Positions 25,979 to 35,443 are shown, numbered from the stretch's first letter. The stretch is 64,000 nt of DNA from Candidatus Macondimonas diazotrophica (GCF_004684205.1 NZ_SRIO01000006.1:1-64000), one strand, 5' to 3'. A program made the numbers and translations. Notes: generated from the letters alone by a model not told the origin.

Positions 25979-27166
25979 ATGGATTTTCGTTTCACGGAAG
26001 AGCAGCAACTGCTGCGAGACAGTATCGAGAAGTTTCTGCGTGAGGATTACGGCAGCACCGGTGTGGGCATTGCCGAGCGACGCAAGAAATCGCGCAAGGC
26101 GCCCGGCTATGACGAGGCCATGTGGAACACCTTCGCCGATCTGGGCTGGTTGGGTGTCGCCATTCCCGAAGAATTCGGCGGCATCGGCGGCAGTCTCGTC
26201 GACACCATGGTGGTCATGGAAGAACTGGGCAAAGGCCTGATCCTCGAGCCCTACTTTCCGACCGTGGTACTCGGCGCCAATGCCGTACTGCTCGGTGGTA
26301 GCGATGCCCAGAAGCGCAAGATCCTCCCCGGGGTGGTGGAAGGCAAGATCCTGCTTGCCTTGGCCCATGCCGAGGAACAGGCGCGCAACAATCCCTTCGA
26401 CATCGCGACCACGGCCAGCCGTCACGACAGCGGCTGGACCCTGAATGGCAGCAAATCCCTGGTGCTGAACGGCGACAGCGCGCATCAGCTGATCGTCGTC
26501 GCACGTACCTCGGGCAACCGCAATGACCGCAGCGGCCTTACGCTGTTCCTGGTCGATGCCAAGTCCGAAGGCATCACCCGCACCGACTACCCCACCGTCG
26601 ACTGCCTGCGTGCCTCCGAGGTGCGTTTCGAAAACGTCATGGTCGGCCAGAGTCATGTCCTGGGAACCGTCGACCAGGGCGCCGAGGTGCTCGAAGTCGT
26701 GATCCAGCGCGCCATCCTGGCACTGGGCGCCGAAGCGGTCGGCATGATGGAGATGCTGCATCGCGATACCGCCGAATACACCCGTCAACGGGTGCAGTTC
26801 GGCCACCCGCTGAGCCAGTTCCAGACGGTCAAACATCGCATCGTCGATATGTTCGTGGAAACCGAGTTGACCCGCTCGCTGCTCTATCGGGCCACCATGG
26901 AAACCGAGGCCGCTCACCCCGAAGCAACGCTGGACATACACGCGCTCAAGCACAAGCTGGGCAAGGCAGGACGCTTCGTCGGCCAAAGCGCTGTGCAGCT
27001 TCACGGGGGCATGGGACAAACTGAAGAGCTCCGTATCGGTCACTACTTCATTCGGCTGACCGCCATGGATCCGCTCTTCGGCGACAAGGACTATCATCTG
27101 CAGCGCTATGTAGATCTGATGTCCATTCCCGAAGGCGAACCCGACGCTAACATCCTGCCGTTCTGA
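25979..27166 (+). CDS. Acyl-CoA dehydrogenase, PimD-like (small subunit type)
   Basis: Second acyl-CoA dehydrogenase (395 aa). N-terminal domain begins MDFRFTEEQQLLRDSIEKFL with LGWLGVAIPEEFGGIGGS. In the middle domain the usual 'T E P .AGSD' is replaced by ALAHAEEQARNNPFDIATTA, a divergence typical of the partner subunit in alpha2beta2 acyl-CoA dehydrogenases such as PimD or FadE28/29-like pairs. The C-terminal domain has FGHPLSQFQTVKHRIVDM and AVQLHGGMGQTEELRIGHYF. The pairing with the preceding gene and reduced FAD motif support a heteromeric enzyme. No thiolase or hydratase follows; the next gene is convergent. Confidence 0.88.
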   Translation: MDFRFTEEQQLLRDSIEKFLREDYGSTGVGIAERRKKSRKAPGYDEAMWNTFADLGWLGVAIPEEFGGIGGSLVDTMVVMEELGKGLILEPYFPTVVLGANAVLLGGSDAQKRKILPGVVEGKILLALAHAEEQARNNPFDIATTASRHDSGWTLNGSKSLVLNGDSAHQLIVVARTSGNRNDRSGLTLFLVDAKSEGITRTDYPTVDCLRASEVRFENVMVGQSHVLGTVDQGAEVLEVVIQRAILALGAEAVGMMEMLHRDTAEYTRQRVQFGHPLSQFQTVKHRIVDMFVETELTRSLLYRATMETEAAHPEATLDIHALKHKLGKAGRFVGQSAVQLHGGMGQTEELRIGHYFIRLTAMDPLFGDKDYHLQRYVDLMSIPEGEPDANILPF

Positions 27167-27181
27167 CCCTATTCGGTCGCG

Positions 27182-27218
27182 CATCGGGGGTGACGCCTAT
27201 GCGGCAGCATCCCCGATG
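27182..27218. terminator. Possible shared terminator hairpin between convergent operons
   Basis: CATCGGGG (27182-27189) and CCCCGATG (27211-27218) form a perfect 8-bp stem with a GC-rich internal region that can fold further (GACGCC/GGCAGC). It lies between the stops of the acyl-CoA dehydrogenase and the DUF3240 gene. There is no T tract on either side, so an intrinsic terminator is uncertain. Confidence 0.4.
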
Positions 27219-27220
27219 TC

Positions 27221-27574
27221 TTACCCACCCCGATCCTTCCCCATCGGCTCCAGGTGCCCGCTGTGAATTACCGGGACCGCCCAGTAATGCAGATCCGCGC
27301 CGGAGAATGCCGCACGCAATCGCGCCAGCACGTCTGGAAATCGCGCCGCCGGCAGCATCAGGTTGAAAAACACCCGAGCCTGACGGCCAGCTACCTGCTC
27401 GGTCGCACTCAGGGAATTTGGATCCTGCCCGTGCCCGGCACCGTGATGAGAACTAAATCCGCGCAGATCGTCCTGGACCAGCAACCAATCGATGACCGCA
27501 TCGCTGAGTGCCGGCCCAACCACCAGGGTCAGCAGCATCTCGGAATCCGCCGGGTTCAAAGTCTCTTCGGTCAT
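27221..27574 (-). CDS. DUF3240 family protein of a metal-efflux operon
   Basis: Small soluble protein (117 aa) of the DUF3240 family, a ferredoxin-like alpha/beta fold often encoded beside Czc/Cus RND systems. It has a hydrophobic first strand (MLLTLVVGPALSDAVIDWLL), a segment GFSSHHGAGHGQ rich in His that could contact metal, then QVAGRQARVFFNLMLP and ADLHYWAVPVIHSGHLEPMG. Its role is unknown; metal sensing or chaperoning is an inference from context. It starts in an ATGA overlap with the RND pump gene and ends the operon. Confidence 0.8.
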   Translation of the reverse strand: MTEETLNPADSEMLLTLVVGPALSDAVIDWLLVQDDLRGFSSHHGAGHGQDPNSLSATEQVAGRQARVFFNLMLPAARFPDVLARLRAAFSGADLHYWAVPVIHSGHLEPMGKDRGG

Positions 27575-30500
27575 CGGCTTGCCTCGCCAAATCGACGATA
27601 AAGAATGGGCAACAACAGCAGCGTGAGCAATGTGGACGAAACCAACCCGCCAATCACCACGATCGCAAGCGGGCGCTGAATCTCGCTGCCCGGCCCCGTT
27701 GCAAACAGCAGCGGCACCAGGCCCAGGGCCGCGATGCTCGCGGTCATCAACACCGGGCGCAGACGCCGCTGCGCACCTTCGATGACCGCCGCCTCCAGGG
27801 ACCGCCCGGCGACCCGCAGCTGGTTGAAGTAGGTGACCATCACCACCCCGTTGAGCACCGCGATGCCGAGCAGAGCAATGAAGCCGACCGACGCCGGCAC
27901 CGACAGGTACTCGCCGGTCAGCCACAGCGCGAATATCCCGCCGATGAGCGCGAAGGGAATGTTGGTCAAGACCAGGAGCGCCTGACGCACCGAACCAAAA
28001 GTGGAAAACAGCAGCAGGAACACCAGTCCGATGGCCAACGGAACGACGATCGCCAATCGCTGTGCCGCCCGTTGCTGGTTTTCGAACTCACCACCCCAGG
28101 CCAGGTAATACGCTTCGGGCAGCTCGACCTCCTCAGCGATGCGGCGCCGTGCCTCATCGACGAAGCCGACCAGATCCCGCTCGCCGACGTTCGCAATGGC
28201 CACCGCGTTGCGCACCCCCTGTTCCCGCTTGATCGCAACCGGTCCCTCGACGCGCTCCACCGACACCAGGTTCGCCAGCGGCACGCTCCTTCCGTCATCC
28301 AGCACCACACGCTGGGCCAGGAAGTCGCCCGGGGAATCGCGCAGATCGGCACTTCCGCGAATCATCAGGGGTGTCCGGCGGTCGCCTTCATAGACCATGC
28401 CTGCTGGCCAGCCTTCGACCAACATGCGCAAGTGGTCCTGGAGTGCGTCAACACTCAGTCCCAGGCGACCCAGCGCCAGCCGGTCTGGTACCAGACGGAT
28501 GTAAAGCGCGCCGTCACTGGCGGGAATGTAGACATCCTCGGCTCCGGGGATGGCCCGCAGGACGGCGCCGATCCGATGCGCCAGTTGGGTTAGCGTGGCA
28601 TGATCCGGACCGAAGATCTTCACCGCCAGATCGCCCCGCACCCCGGTCAGCATTTCGGACACGCGCATCTCGATGGGCTGGTTGAATACGTAGTTCAATC
28701 CGACGAAACCGTCGAGTTTTCCCCGCAATGCCTCCAGCAGTTCGGCCTTCGACTCCATCCGCCACTGTGCCGGTGGTTTGAGCTGAAGGAAGCTGTCCGT
28801 TTCGTTGAGGCCCATTGGATCAAGGCCCAGTTCATCGCTGCCCGTGCGGGCGACCACACCGTCCACCTCAGGCAAGCTCATGAGTGCCTGCTGGACGCGC
28901 TGGTCCGTGGCCAGGGAGGCTTCGAGCGTAATGGACGGTAGTTTTTCCAGCTGGACGATCACCGTGCCTTCGTCCAGCGTAGGCATGAACGTCTTGCCCA
29001 CGCGCAGATACAAGCCGCCCGCAACGGTCAGCAATACCAACGCCACCGTGAGCAGAAGTGCGCCATGCGCGAGCGCCCAATGCAGCGCCGGGGTATAAAG
29101 TCGATGCACAGTTCGAACCAGGATGGGCTCCGCGTGCCCACCCTGCCCGATCAGCACCGATGCGAGCACCGGAATCACGGTCAGCGACAGCAACAGCGAA
29201 CTGGTGAGTGCAAAGACGATGGTAGCTGCCACAGGCATGAACAGCTTCCCTTCGAGACCTTGCAGGCTCAGCAGAGGCAGAAACACGATCACGATGATGA
29301 GGATGCCGGAGGTGATCGGGGCGGCGACCTCCCGTGCCGAACGGTAGATGAGATGGAGCCGCGGCAAGGGATCTTCGCGACGACTCTGCGACAGGTGGGT
29401 CATGATGTTCTCCACCATCACCACTGCCGCATCGACCAGCATGCCAATGGCGATGGCCAGTCCGCCCAGGCTCATCAGATTGGCCGTCAACCCGAAATAC
29501 CGCATGCACAGGAATGTGGCCATGGCGGAAAGCGGCAGAATCAGCGCCACCGTGAGCGCGGCGCGCAGGTCGCCGAGAAACAAGACCAGCAGCACCAGCA
29601 CCAGGACAACGGCTTCCAGCAGCGCGCGACTGACCGTATTGACCGCCCGATCGACCAGATCCCCGCGGTCATAGAAGATCTGCACCTCGACACCATCCGG
29701 AAGCGACGGCGCCAGTGCATCCAGCTTGGCCCGCACCCCGGCAACCACCTCGCGCGCATTGGCACCACGAAGTCCCAGCACCAACCCCTCCACAGTCTCG
29801 CCGCGACCGTTAGCGGTAACGCCGCCATAGCGCGTCAATGCGCCTTCACGCACGGTCGCCACATCCGAAAGCCGTACCGGCTCGGTGGGATGAGATCGCA
29901 CCACGATCTCAGCCAGATCAGCAAGATTCTGAACGCTGCCCTCCGACCGGACGAGCCAGGCCTCTTCGCCTTCGGAGAGTCGACCCGCACCATCATTGCG
30001 ATTGTTCGCCGAAAGCGTCTCGCGCAGCTGCGCCAGGGAAATGCCCTGAGCCGTGAGCCGCTCGACGTTCGGCACCACCTCGAATGTGCGGACCGCACCG
30101 CCCAGCGCATTGACGTCCGCGACACCCGGAACAGTGCGCAGCGCCGGACGGATCACCCAGTCCAGCACGCTACGGCGCTCCGCCAGAGACACGCCCTCGC
30201 CCGTGATCGTGAACATCAGCATCTCGCCCAGGGGTGTCGTCATCGGCGCAATGCCACCGGTCACATTGGCCGGCAAGCGATCCCAGACACCGCTCAAGCG
30301 TTCTGCCACCTGCTGGCGTGCCCAGTAGATGTCGATGCCCTCCTCAAAGTCGATGGTGATGTCGGCCAGCGCGTATTTGGTCGTGGATCGCAACATGGTC
30401 TGATGCGGGATCCCCAGCATCTCGACTTCGATCGGCGCGCTGACGCGTGTCTCCATTTCCTCTGGTGTCAGGCCCGCCACCTTGACCACCAGCTTGACCT

Positions 30501-30639
30501 GGGTGGTCGAAACATCCGGATAGGCGTCGATCGGCATGTTGACCATGACCCAACCGCCAGCACCCGTCAGCAACAGAATCCCCAAAAACACCAGGAGGCG
30601 CTGGGCGAGCACAAAACGAATCAGTGCGGCCAACATCAC
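27571..30639 (-). CDS. Heavy-metal efflux RND transporter, CzcA/CusA type
   Basis: Inner-membrane proton-driven pump (1022 aa) with the RND topology: TM1 near 13-31, a large periplasmic loop, TM2-6, a second loop and TM8-12. Heavy-metal family features include PIDAYPDVSTTQVKLVVKVAGLTPEEMETRVSAPIEVEMLGIPH, and FNQPIEMRVSEMLTGVRGDLAVKIFG, which is typical of CzcA. TM4 has SLGGLAIAIGMLVDAAVVMVENI: the second Asp and the Glu of the proton relay are present, but the first Asp of the CzcA 'DFG' motif is replaced, so metal specificity (divalent versus Cu/Ag) is unresolved. The start overlaps the adaptor gene stop (GTGA). Confidence 0.92.
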   Translation of the reverse strand: MMLAALIRFVLAQRLLVFLGILLLTGAGGWVMVNMPIDAYPDVSTTQVKLVVKVAGLTPEEMETRVSAPIEVEMLGIPHQTMLRSTTKYALADITIDFEEGIDIYWARQQVAERLSGVWDRLPANVTGGIAPMTTPLGEMLMFTITGEGVSLAERRSVLDWVIRPALRTVPGVADVNALGGAVRTFEVVPNVERLTAQGISLAQLRETLSANNRNDGAGRLSEGEEAWLVRSEGSVQNLADLAEIVVRSHPTEPVRLSDVATVREGALTRYGGVTANGRGETVEGLVLGLRGANAREVVAGVRAKLDALAPSLPDGVEVQIFYDRGDLVDRAVNTVSRALLEAVVLVLVLLVLFLGDLRAALTVALILPLSAMATFLCMRYFGLTANLMSLGGLAIAIGMLVDAAVVMVENIMTHLSQSRREDPLPRLHLIYRSAREVAAPITSGILIIVIVFLPLLSLQGLEGKLFMPVAATIVFALTSSLLLSLTVIPVLASVLIGQGGHAEPILVRTVHRLYTPALHWALAHGALLLTVALVLLTVAGGLYLRVGKTFMPTLDEGTVIVQLEKLPSITLEASLATDQRVQQALMSLPEVDGVVARTGSDELGLDPMGLNETDSFLQLKPPAQWRMESKAELLEALRGKLDGFVGLNYVFNQPIEMRVSEMLTGVRGDLAVKIFGPDHATLTQLAHRIGAVLRAIPGAEDVYIPASDGALYIRLVPDRLALGRLGLSVDALQDHLRMLVEGWPAGMVYEGDRRTPLMIRGSADLRDSPGDFLAQRVVLDDGRSVPLANLVSVERVEGPVAIKREQGVRNAVAIANVGERDLVGFVDEARRRIAEEVELPEAYYLAWGGEFENQQRAAQRLAIVVPLAIGLVFLLLFSTFGSVRQALLVLTNIPFALIGGIFALWLTGEYLSVPASVGFIALLGIAVLNGVVMVTYFNQLRVAGRSLEAAVIEGAQRRLRPVLMTASIAALGLVPLLFATGPGSEIQRPLAIVVIGGLVSSTLLTLLLLPILYRRFGEASR

Positions 30640-31736
30640 TCGCCGCTCCCCATGCCTTTGATCATGGCCTTGAGCGCGGAAACGCCTGACACCGCCACTT
30701 CCGCATTCGCCGACAACGCACCTTGAACGACGGGACGATCGCCGCGTTCGCTGATGATCGAAACCGCGACGGCCCGGTAGCCCGATCCTGTCCAGACGAA
30801 CACATGCGGCTGGGCGTCCAGATAGGCCAAGGCACCGATCGGAACGGCATACAGGGGACTTGCCGAAGAGGCGATCGTCAGCACTGCTTCGGCAAACTGG
30901 CCCGGCAGCAGCAACGCCCGCCCGGGCACCACCCGGGCACGCAGCAAGACGCCCTGATCGGCTTCATGAATCCGACGCCCGATCGCGATGATCTCGCCCG
31001 CCACCGGGCTTTCGGGGATCTGCACCCGATCCCCCAGGCGCACCTGGGCCGCGACGGACTGCGGCGTGTGAATCTCGAGCCACAGCACATCCAGATTACC
31101 AATGGTATAGAGCGGGGTCGCAAGCGCGACCTGTTCACCGGTACTGACAGATTGTGTCAACACTACGCCGTCGATCGGTGCTGCCACGATGAGCATTCCT
31201 GTCGACCGGCGTGTTCGCTCCAGCGTGGCGATTTGCGGCGCATCCAGGCCGGCCAGGGTCAACCGGGTACGGCTGTGGTCGAGGGCCACCCGAGCCTCCC
31301 GCCATTGGGCTTGCGTATCATCGAACCGGCGCCGCGCAATGATGCCCTGACCAAATAGATCCCGATCCCGCGCCATTGCCGAATCGGCCAGTGCGAACTG
31401 AGCCATCGCCACGAGATGCTCGCTCTCCATAGCCGCCAGTTCGACGCTGTGCATCCGGGCCAGTGGCTGTCCCACCCGGACCGGCTCGCCGTCGCCGACT
31501 TCCAACGACGTCACGATGCCCGGAACCTGCGCGCTGACCACGCGCAAGCGATCATTGGGAACCGCCACCCGAGCCGGCAGCCGGATTTCCAACTGCCCCC
31601 GCATCGCGACAAGCGCCTGGTGACGGATGCCCGAGGCAGCGAGCGCGGCGGGATCCAGCACGAGCACGTCCTGCGCGGAAAGCGGGCTGCAGACCCAGCC
31701 CACGAAGAGCATCATCCAACGCATGACGACTTTCAC
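30636..31736 (-). CDS. RND efflux periplasmic adaptor (CzcB/CusB type)
   Basis: Membrane fusion protein (366 aa) linking the RND pump to the outer-membrane channel. A signal peptide (about 1-21, ending SPLSAQ) is followed by a barrel-sandwich half-motif (VSAQVPGIVTSLEVGDGEPVRVGQPLARMHS), an alpha-helical hairpin (about 95-160) and the second lipoyl-like half (IVAAPIDGVVLTQSVSTGEQVALATPLYTIGNLDVLWLEIHTPQ). Beta-barrel and membrane-proximal domains complete it. There is no N-terminal lipobox and no Met-rich CusB-type N-terminus. The GTG start overlaps the previous stop. Confidence 0.9.
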   Translation of the reverse strand: MKVVMRWMMLFVGWVCSPLSAQDVLVLDPAALAASGIRHQALVAMRGQLEIRLPARVAVPNDRLRVVSAQVPGIVTSLEVGDGEPVRVGQPLARMHSVELAAMESEHLVAMAQFALADSAMARDRDLFGQGIIARRRFDDTQAQWREARVALDHSRTRLTLAGLDAPQIATLERTRRSTGMLIVAAPIDGVVLTQSVSTGEQVALATPLYTIGNLDVLWLEIHTPQSVAAQVRLGDRVQIPESPVAGEIIAIGRRIHEADQGVLLRARVVPGRALLLPGQFAEAVLTIASSASPLYAVPIGALAYLDAQPHVFVWTGSGYRAVAVSIISERGDRPVVQGALSANAEVAVSGVSALKAMIKGMGSGE

Positions 31737-32980
31737 GGCACATCTCCCAAAATCTGATTGAGCCGCGCCGTGGACCAGCCGATGGTCAGGTGCTGGCGCT
31801 CGGATTCCCGGATCGTCAGCCGGGCCTGTTCACGGATGCGCAAGAGATCCATCAAGTCGAGTTCACCGGCTGCGAATGCCGCCTGAGCCAGATCCTGCTG
31901 GCGCTGCGCCAGTTCCGCGCGACGCTCGACCAACGGCTGGATTTCGAGCGCCTGTTGCAGTGCCGCTTGCGCTTCCTGACGGGATACGGCGTGATCCCGC
32001 AGCGCCTGACGCCACTGCAGCCGGGCTTCGCCCCAAGCGCGTTGTGCTGCGGCCCGGTCAGGACTCTTCGCCACCGCGCCGCCAAAGGGAACGCGAAGAC
32101 CCATTCCCAACGAATCGATCGCCGGCTCATCGCGACTGCCGCGTTCACGCCGGCCACCAATCTGCAGAACGGGTGCACCGGCACCGCGGGCCCGCAACTG
32201 CTGCCATTCGGCCTCGGCCCGCTTGACCTTCTGTGCCAGCAGCGCGAGTCCCGGATGCGCGTCTGACTCGATGTCAGCGATCCTCTCGGGGGTCAGGTCG
32301 CGCAGGTCGGCTGGAAGCCCCACCAGCAATTCAAAACCGGCGCGCTGCGTGAGCCAGTCGCGTTCGGCCGCCTGACGTTCCGCCGCGCGGCCGAGCATTT
32401 CCTGCTCGCTCATCAGCTGATCGGCCTGGGCGAGATCTCCAGCGCGTACGCGGGCCGTCACCTGCTCATGCAGCAACCGGCTGCTCAGCTCAGCCTCCTT
32501 GGCTTGAGCCAACGCCGCTTCGGCCGTGGCGAGCATCCAAAGCCGCTCCCGAACCACCGCGGTGGCCAGCCAGCGCTGATAGCGGGGGTGCAGGTTCGCT
32601 TCGGCAGCGCTCGCCTCGGCTAGAATACGCGCGGCTTCGCGTGCCCGTGGCCACCACAGAGGCCACTCTAGCCCGACTTCGGCTTCCCGCAGCCCGTCAT
32701 CCGTCAAGGCCGCATCATCCTGCCAGTAGACCGACCCGACGGGCCCGTCCGAAAACCAGCTGTGGCTGTGCCGCGTCAGGGCGGCCGCCTCTTGTTCAAG
32801 GAGTGGAAGCAGTTCCTGGGCAGGATCGCGCGCCAGCGCCGCATCGACATAGCGCGCCAATTCCGATGGGGAATGAACGGCCGGTTCGGCGAACGCGCCG
32901 GGGGCGCCATTCACCAGAACGCACAGCACTGCCGCCAGAGTCCACCGCTTCACTGTCGCAGTCCCCAATCGACGCCCCAT
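31733..32980 (-). CDS. TolC-family outer-membrane efflux protein (CzcC type)
   Basis: Outer-membrane factor (415 aa) with a signal peptide (to about residue 31, AFAE) and two OEP repeats rich in coiled-coil helices, for example EAARILAEASAAEANLHPRYQRW and the second-repeat pattern ending FAAGELDLMDLLRIREQARLTIRESERQ, a typical TolC/CzcC string. It is the first gene of the operon, starting at ATG 32980 with GGAGG 5 nt upstream, and is coupled to the adaptor by GTGA. The three-gene order C-B-A is that of czc/cus systems. Confidence 0.9.
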   Translation of the reverse strand: MGRRLGTATVKRWTLAAVLCVLVNGAPGAFAEPAVHSPSELARYVDAALARDPAQELLPLLEQEAAALTRHSHSWFSDGPVGSVYWQDDAALTDDGLREAEVGLEWPLWWPRAREAARILAEASAAEANLHPRYQRWLATAVVRERLWMLATAEAALAQAKEAELSSRLLHEQVTARVRAGDLAQADQLMSEQEMLGRAAERQAAERDWLTQRAGFELLVGLPADLRDLTPERIADIESDAHPGLALLAQKVKRAEAEWQQLRARGAGAPVLQIGGRRERGSRDEPAIDSLGMGLRVPFGGAVAKSPDRAAAQRAWGEARLQWRQALRDHAVSRQEAQAALQQALEIQPLVERRAELAQRQQDLAQAAFAAGELDLMDLLRIREQARLTIRESERQHLTIGWSTARLNQILGDVP

Positions 32981-33012
32981 CGTGCCCTCCTCGATCGTTT
33001 TGCCGGCCGTGA

Positions 33013-33050
33013 GTGCAAGCTTGCACCGGGCAACTTAACCCGGTCTTAAC
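33013..33050 (-). promoter_or_regulatory. Candidate operator sites of the metal-efflux operon
   Basis: A perfect 14-bp palindrome GTGCAAGCTTGCAC (33013-33026) is followed by two direct CTTAAC copies (33034-33039 and 33045-33050) 11 bp apart, which read as GTTAAG on the operon strand. Direct hexamers at one-turn spacing are the usual form of OmpR/CusR-type response-regulator sites. They lie 33-70 nt upstream of the CzcC-type start. No regulator gene is in the window. Confidence 0.45.
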
Positions 33051-33142
33051 GCAGGTCAGGATTCGGACGTGATTCGAACAGGTCATGAGACGCGCGAGCT
33101 CCTCGCGCGCCGGGGCGGCCGATCGATGCGCAGGGGGGGCAG

Positions 33143-34339
33143 TCAGTTGGAGTCGGGGCCATTCGGTGCGGGCGAGGCATGGGTGGGAAGCCAGAACGGG
33201 ATGGCCCGCCAAGCGATCAGCGCGGCGATCAACGCGGCAAGCATGGCCAGCAGGTAGATCTCCCCGCGCCATCCTGCCGCCCAAAGCAGCCCACCCATCA
33301 GGCTTCCCGCCACCCCCCCTGCGCCAAAACCCAGCGCGCTGTAGAGCGCTTGGCCGCGTCCTTGCAGCGCTCCGGGAAACAGGGCATGCACGTAGCTCAT
33401 CCCCACGGCATGGCACAGGCCGAAACTGGCCAGGTGCAGCACTTGCGCCATCATCAGGAACACGGGGTGGGCGGCCAGCGTACCGATCAACGCCCAGCGC
33501 ACCGCCGTCAGGATCAGGGCCGCGATCAGCAATGACCGCCGCCCAAATCGTGCGAACAGCGTCGGCGTGACCCAGAACAGACCGACTTCCGCCACCACCC
33601 CCAGGATCCACAACAAACCAATGCGGGCCGGCGAAAAACCCAATCCCTCGAGGTAGAGCGTAAACAGGGCGTAGTAAGGCCCGTGGCTCAGGTGAAGCAG
33701 GAACAGGGTCAGCAGAAACCCTGGAACACCCGGTCGACCCAGCAAGGCCAGCCAGCCCCGCTGCGCCGGTTCAGCGGCCGCCACCGGTTCCCGCCCGCTC
33801 TGGCTCGCCCCCAGTAGCAGCATGCCGCTCGCCAATATCAATCCGGCAATCGGGAAATGGCGCAGCAGATGCCCCGGGGTATCGAGCCTCAACGCGCCAC
33901 CGATTCCGGCCGCAATGAATCCCACTGACCCCCACAGACGGATCCGGCCGTACTGCCCGATACGATCCGGCCCTAAGCGATGCAAGGTCAGGGTTTCGAA
34001 TGCCGGCAGTGTGGCATTCCAGGTCAACGTGAACAGGGCCATGGCAATGCCCAAGGCCCATTGCCCTCGCGCGGACATGAACAGAAGCCAGGCCAGCACC
34101 GTCGCGAACAGCGTCACCCGCAGCGGGCGCAACAGCTCCCCACGACGGTCGATCCACATGCCGATGAGTGGTGGGCTGAGCAGCTTGGTGCCCATCAGCA
34201 GCCCCATCAGGACACCGATGAGGCCGCCGGCTAGCCCCCGTTCCTGCAGATAGAGGGGCAGATAGGGCATGAGCAGCCCCAACAACCCGAAGTGAAAAAA
34301 ATAGAAGCCGGCCAGTTGCGCAGACCCAGGCGGCCCCAT
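33143..34339 (-). CDS. MFS transporter, HcaT/LacY-like (MFS_1_like) group
   Basis: A 12-helix transporter of 398 aa. It opens with AGFYFFHFGLLGLLMPYLPLYLQERGLAGGLIGVLMGLL, a pattern shared by 3-phenylpropionate transporter HcaT and related oligosaccharide/nucleoside-type symporters, and has GMWIDRRGELLRPL at loop 2-3. A second pattern RIRLWGSVGFIAAG is typical of the group. The substrate is unknown. Start ATG 34339 overlaps the aroC stop by one base (TGATG), so it is translationally coupled; a TTG one codon earlier is less likely. Downstream lies the metal-efflux operon, after a 162-nt gap. Confidence 0.85.
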   Translation of the reverse strand: MGPPGSAQLAGFYFFHFGLLGLLMPYLPLYLQERGLAGGLIGVLMGLLMGTKLLSPPLIGMWIDRRGELLRPLRVTLFATVLAWLLFMSARGQWALGIAMALFTLTWNATLPAFETLTLHRLGPDRIGQYGRIRLWGSVGFIAAGIGGALRLDTPGHLLRHFPIAGLILASGMLLLGASQSGREPVAAAEPAQRGWLALLGRPGVPGFLLTLFLLHLSHGPYYALFTLYLEGLGFSPARIGLLWILGVVAEVGLFWVTPTLFARFGRRSLLIAALILTAVRWALIGTLAAHPVFLMMAQVLHLASFGLCHAVGMSYVHALFPGALQGRGQALYSALGFGAGGVAGSLMGGLLWAAGWRGEIYLLAMLAALIAALIAWRAIPFWLPTHASPAPNGPDSN

Positions 34340-35439
34340 CAACGATCCGGCGTGGCAGGAATCAGGGGGGTTGCGGAATGCACATCGGCGTTCTGCGCCC
34401 GGTGACGCAGGTAATGATCCATCAGCACCAATGCCATCATCGCTTCGGCAATCGGGGTCGCCCGGATGCCCACGCAGGGATCGTGGCGGCCGGTAGTGCG
34501 CACGGTCACCGCTTCGCCTGCCCGGTTCACACTGCGGCCCGGCAAGTGCAGACTGCTGGTGGGTTTGAGCGCGATGCTGGCGACGATATCCTGCCCCGAG
34601 GAAATGCCGCCCAGCACACCGCCGGCATGATTACTGAGGAAACCTTCGGGGGTGATTTCATCGCGAAACGCTGTTCCCTTGGCGTCCACGCAACCGAAGC
34701 CGTCGCCGATCTCGACGCCCTTGACGGCATTGATGCTCATCAGTGCATGGGCGAGATCAGCATCCAGCCGGTCGAACACCGGCTCACCGAGGCCAGGCGG
34801 CACGCCGGTCGCGATCACGGTTACGCGCGCGCCGACCGAATCGCCGCTCTTGCGCAGGGCGTTCATGTAGTCCTCGAGCTCACCCACCCGAGCAGGATCG
34901 GGACAGAAAAACGGATTGTCGTCCACGCGGTCGAGATCGACTGGATCGAGCACGATCGGCCCGAGCTGGGCGAGATAGCCGCGGATGCGCATGCCGCGCG
35001 TCGCGAGATAGTGCCGGGCGATGGCGCCGCCAGCGACGCGGATGGCGGTCTCGCGCGCCGAGGAGCGCCCGCCGCCGCGGTAGTCACGCAGGCCATATTT
35101 CTGCTGGTAGGTGTAGTCGGCATGGCCCGGCCGGAAGGTATCGGCGATGTTGGCGTAGTCCTTGGACTTTTGATCGACGTTCTCGATCAGAAGGCCAATC
35201 GGCGTACCCGTGGTGACACCCTCGAACACACCGGAAAGGATACGCACCTGGTCCGGCTCGCGGCGCTGGGTAGTATAGCGGGATGTGCCGGGTCGGCGCC
35301 GGTCGAGATCACGCTGCAGAATGGTCTCGTCGAGCAGCAGTCCCGGTGGGCAGCCGTCGATGATTCCGCCCAGAGCTGGGCCGTGGCTTTCACCGAAACT
35401 GGTGAGTGTGAAGAAGCGACCGATGGTGTTCCCCGACAT
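34339..35439 (-). CDS. aroC: Chorismate synthase AroC
   Basis: Cytoplasmic flavoenzyme (366 aa) that converts EPSP to chorismate, the last step of the shikimate pathway. All three signatures are visible: [18 protein letters not shown] near the N-terminus, the central [14 protein letters not shown]-type block (about 120-133), and [21 protein letters not shown] near 325-345. The catalytic histidine of GESHG is at about residue 16. The start [10 protein letters not shown] at 35439 matches the family; the frame extends further upstream only into prmB. It is 4 nt downstream of the prmB stop, and prmB-aroC is a common gammaproteobacterial pair. Confidence 0.97.
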   Translation of the reverse strand: MSGNTIGRFFTLTSFGESHGPALGGIIDGCPPGLLLDETILQRDLDRRRPGTSRYTTQRREPDQVRILSGVFEGVTTGTPIGLLIENVDQKSKDYANIADTFRPGHADYTYQQKYGLRDYRGGGRSSARETAIRVAGGAIARHYLATRGMRIRGYLAQLGPIVLDPVDLDRVDDNPFFCPDPARVGELEDYMNALRKSGDSVGARVTVIATGVPPGLGEPVFDRLDADLAHALMSINAVKGVEIGDGFGCVDAKGTAFRDEITPEGFLSNHAGGVLGGISSGQDIVASIALKPTSSLHLPGRSVNRAGEAVTVRTTGRHDPCVGIRATPIAEAMMALVLMDHYLRHRAQNADVHSATPLIPATPDR

Positions 35440-35443
35440 GGTG

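Noticed and set aside
25907-27184. 425-codon minus-strand frame
   Set aside because: Antisense shadow of the second acyl-CoA dehydrogenase, no recognisable family.
29065-30726. 553-codon plus-strand frame
   Set aside because: Antisense shadow of the RND pump gene; His/Gln/Arg-rich composition is typical of such shadows.
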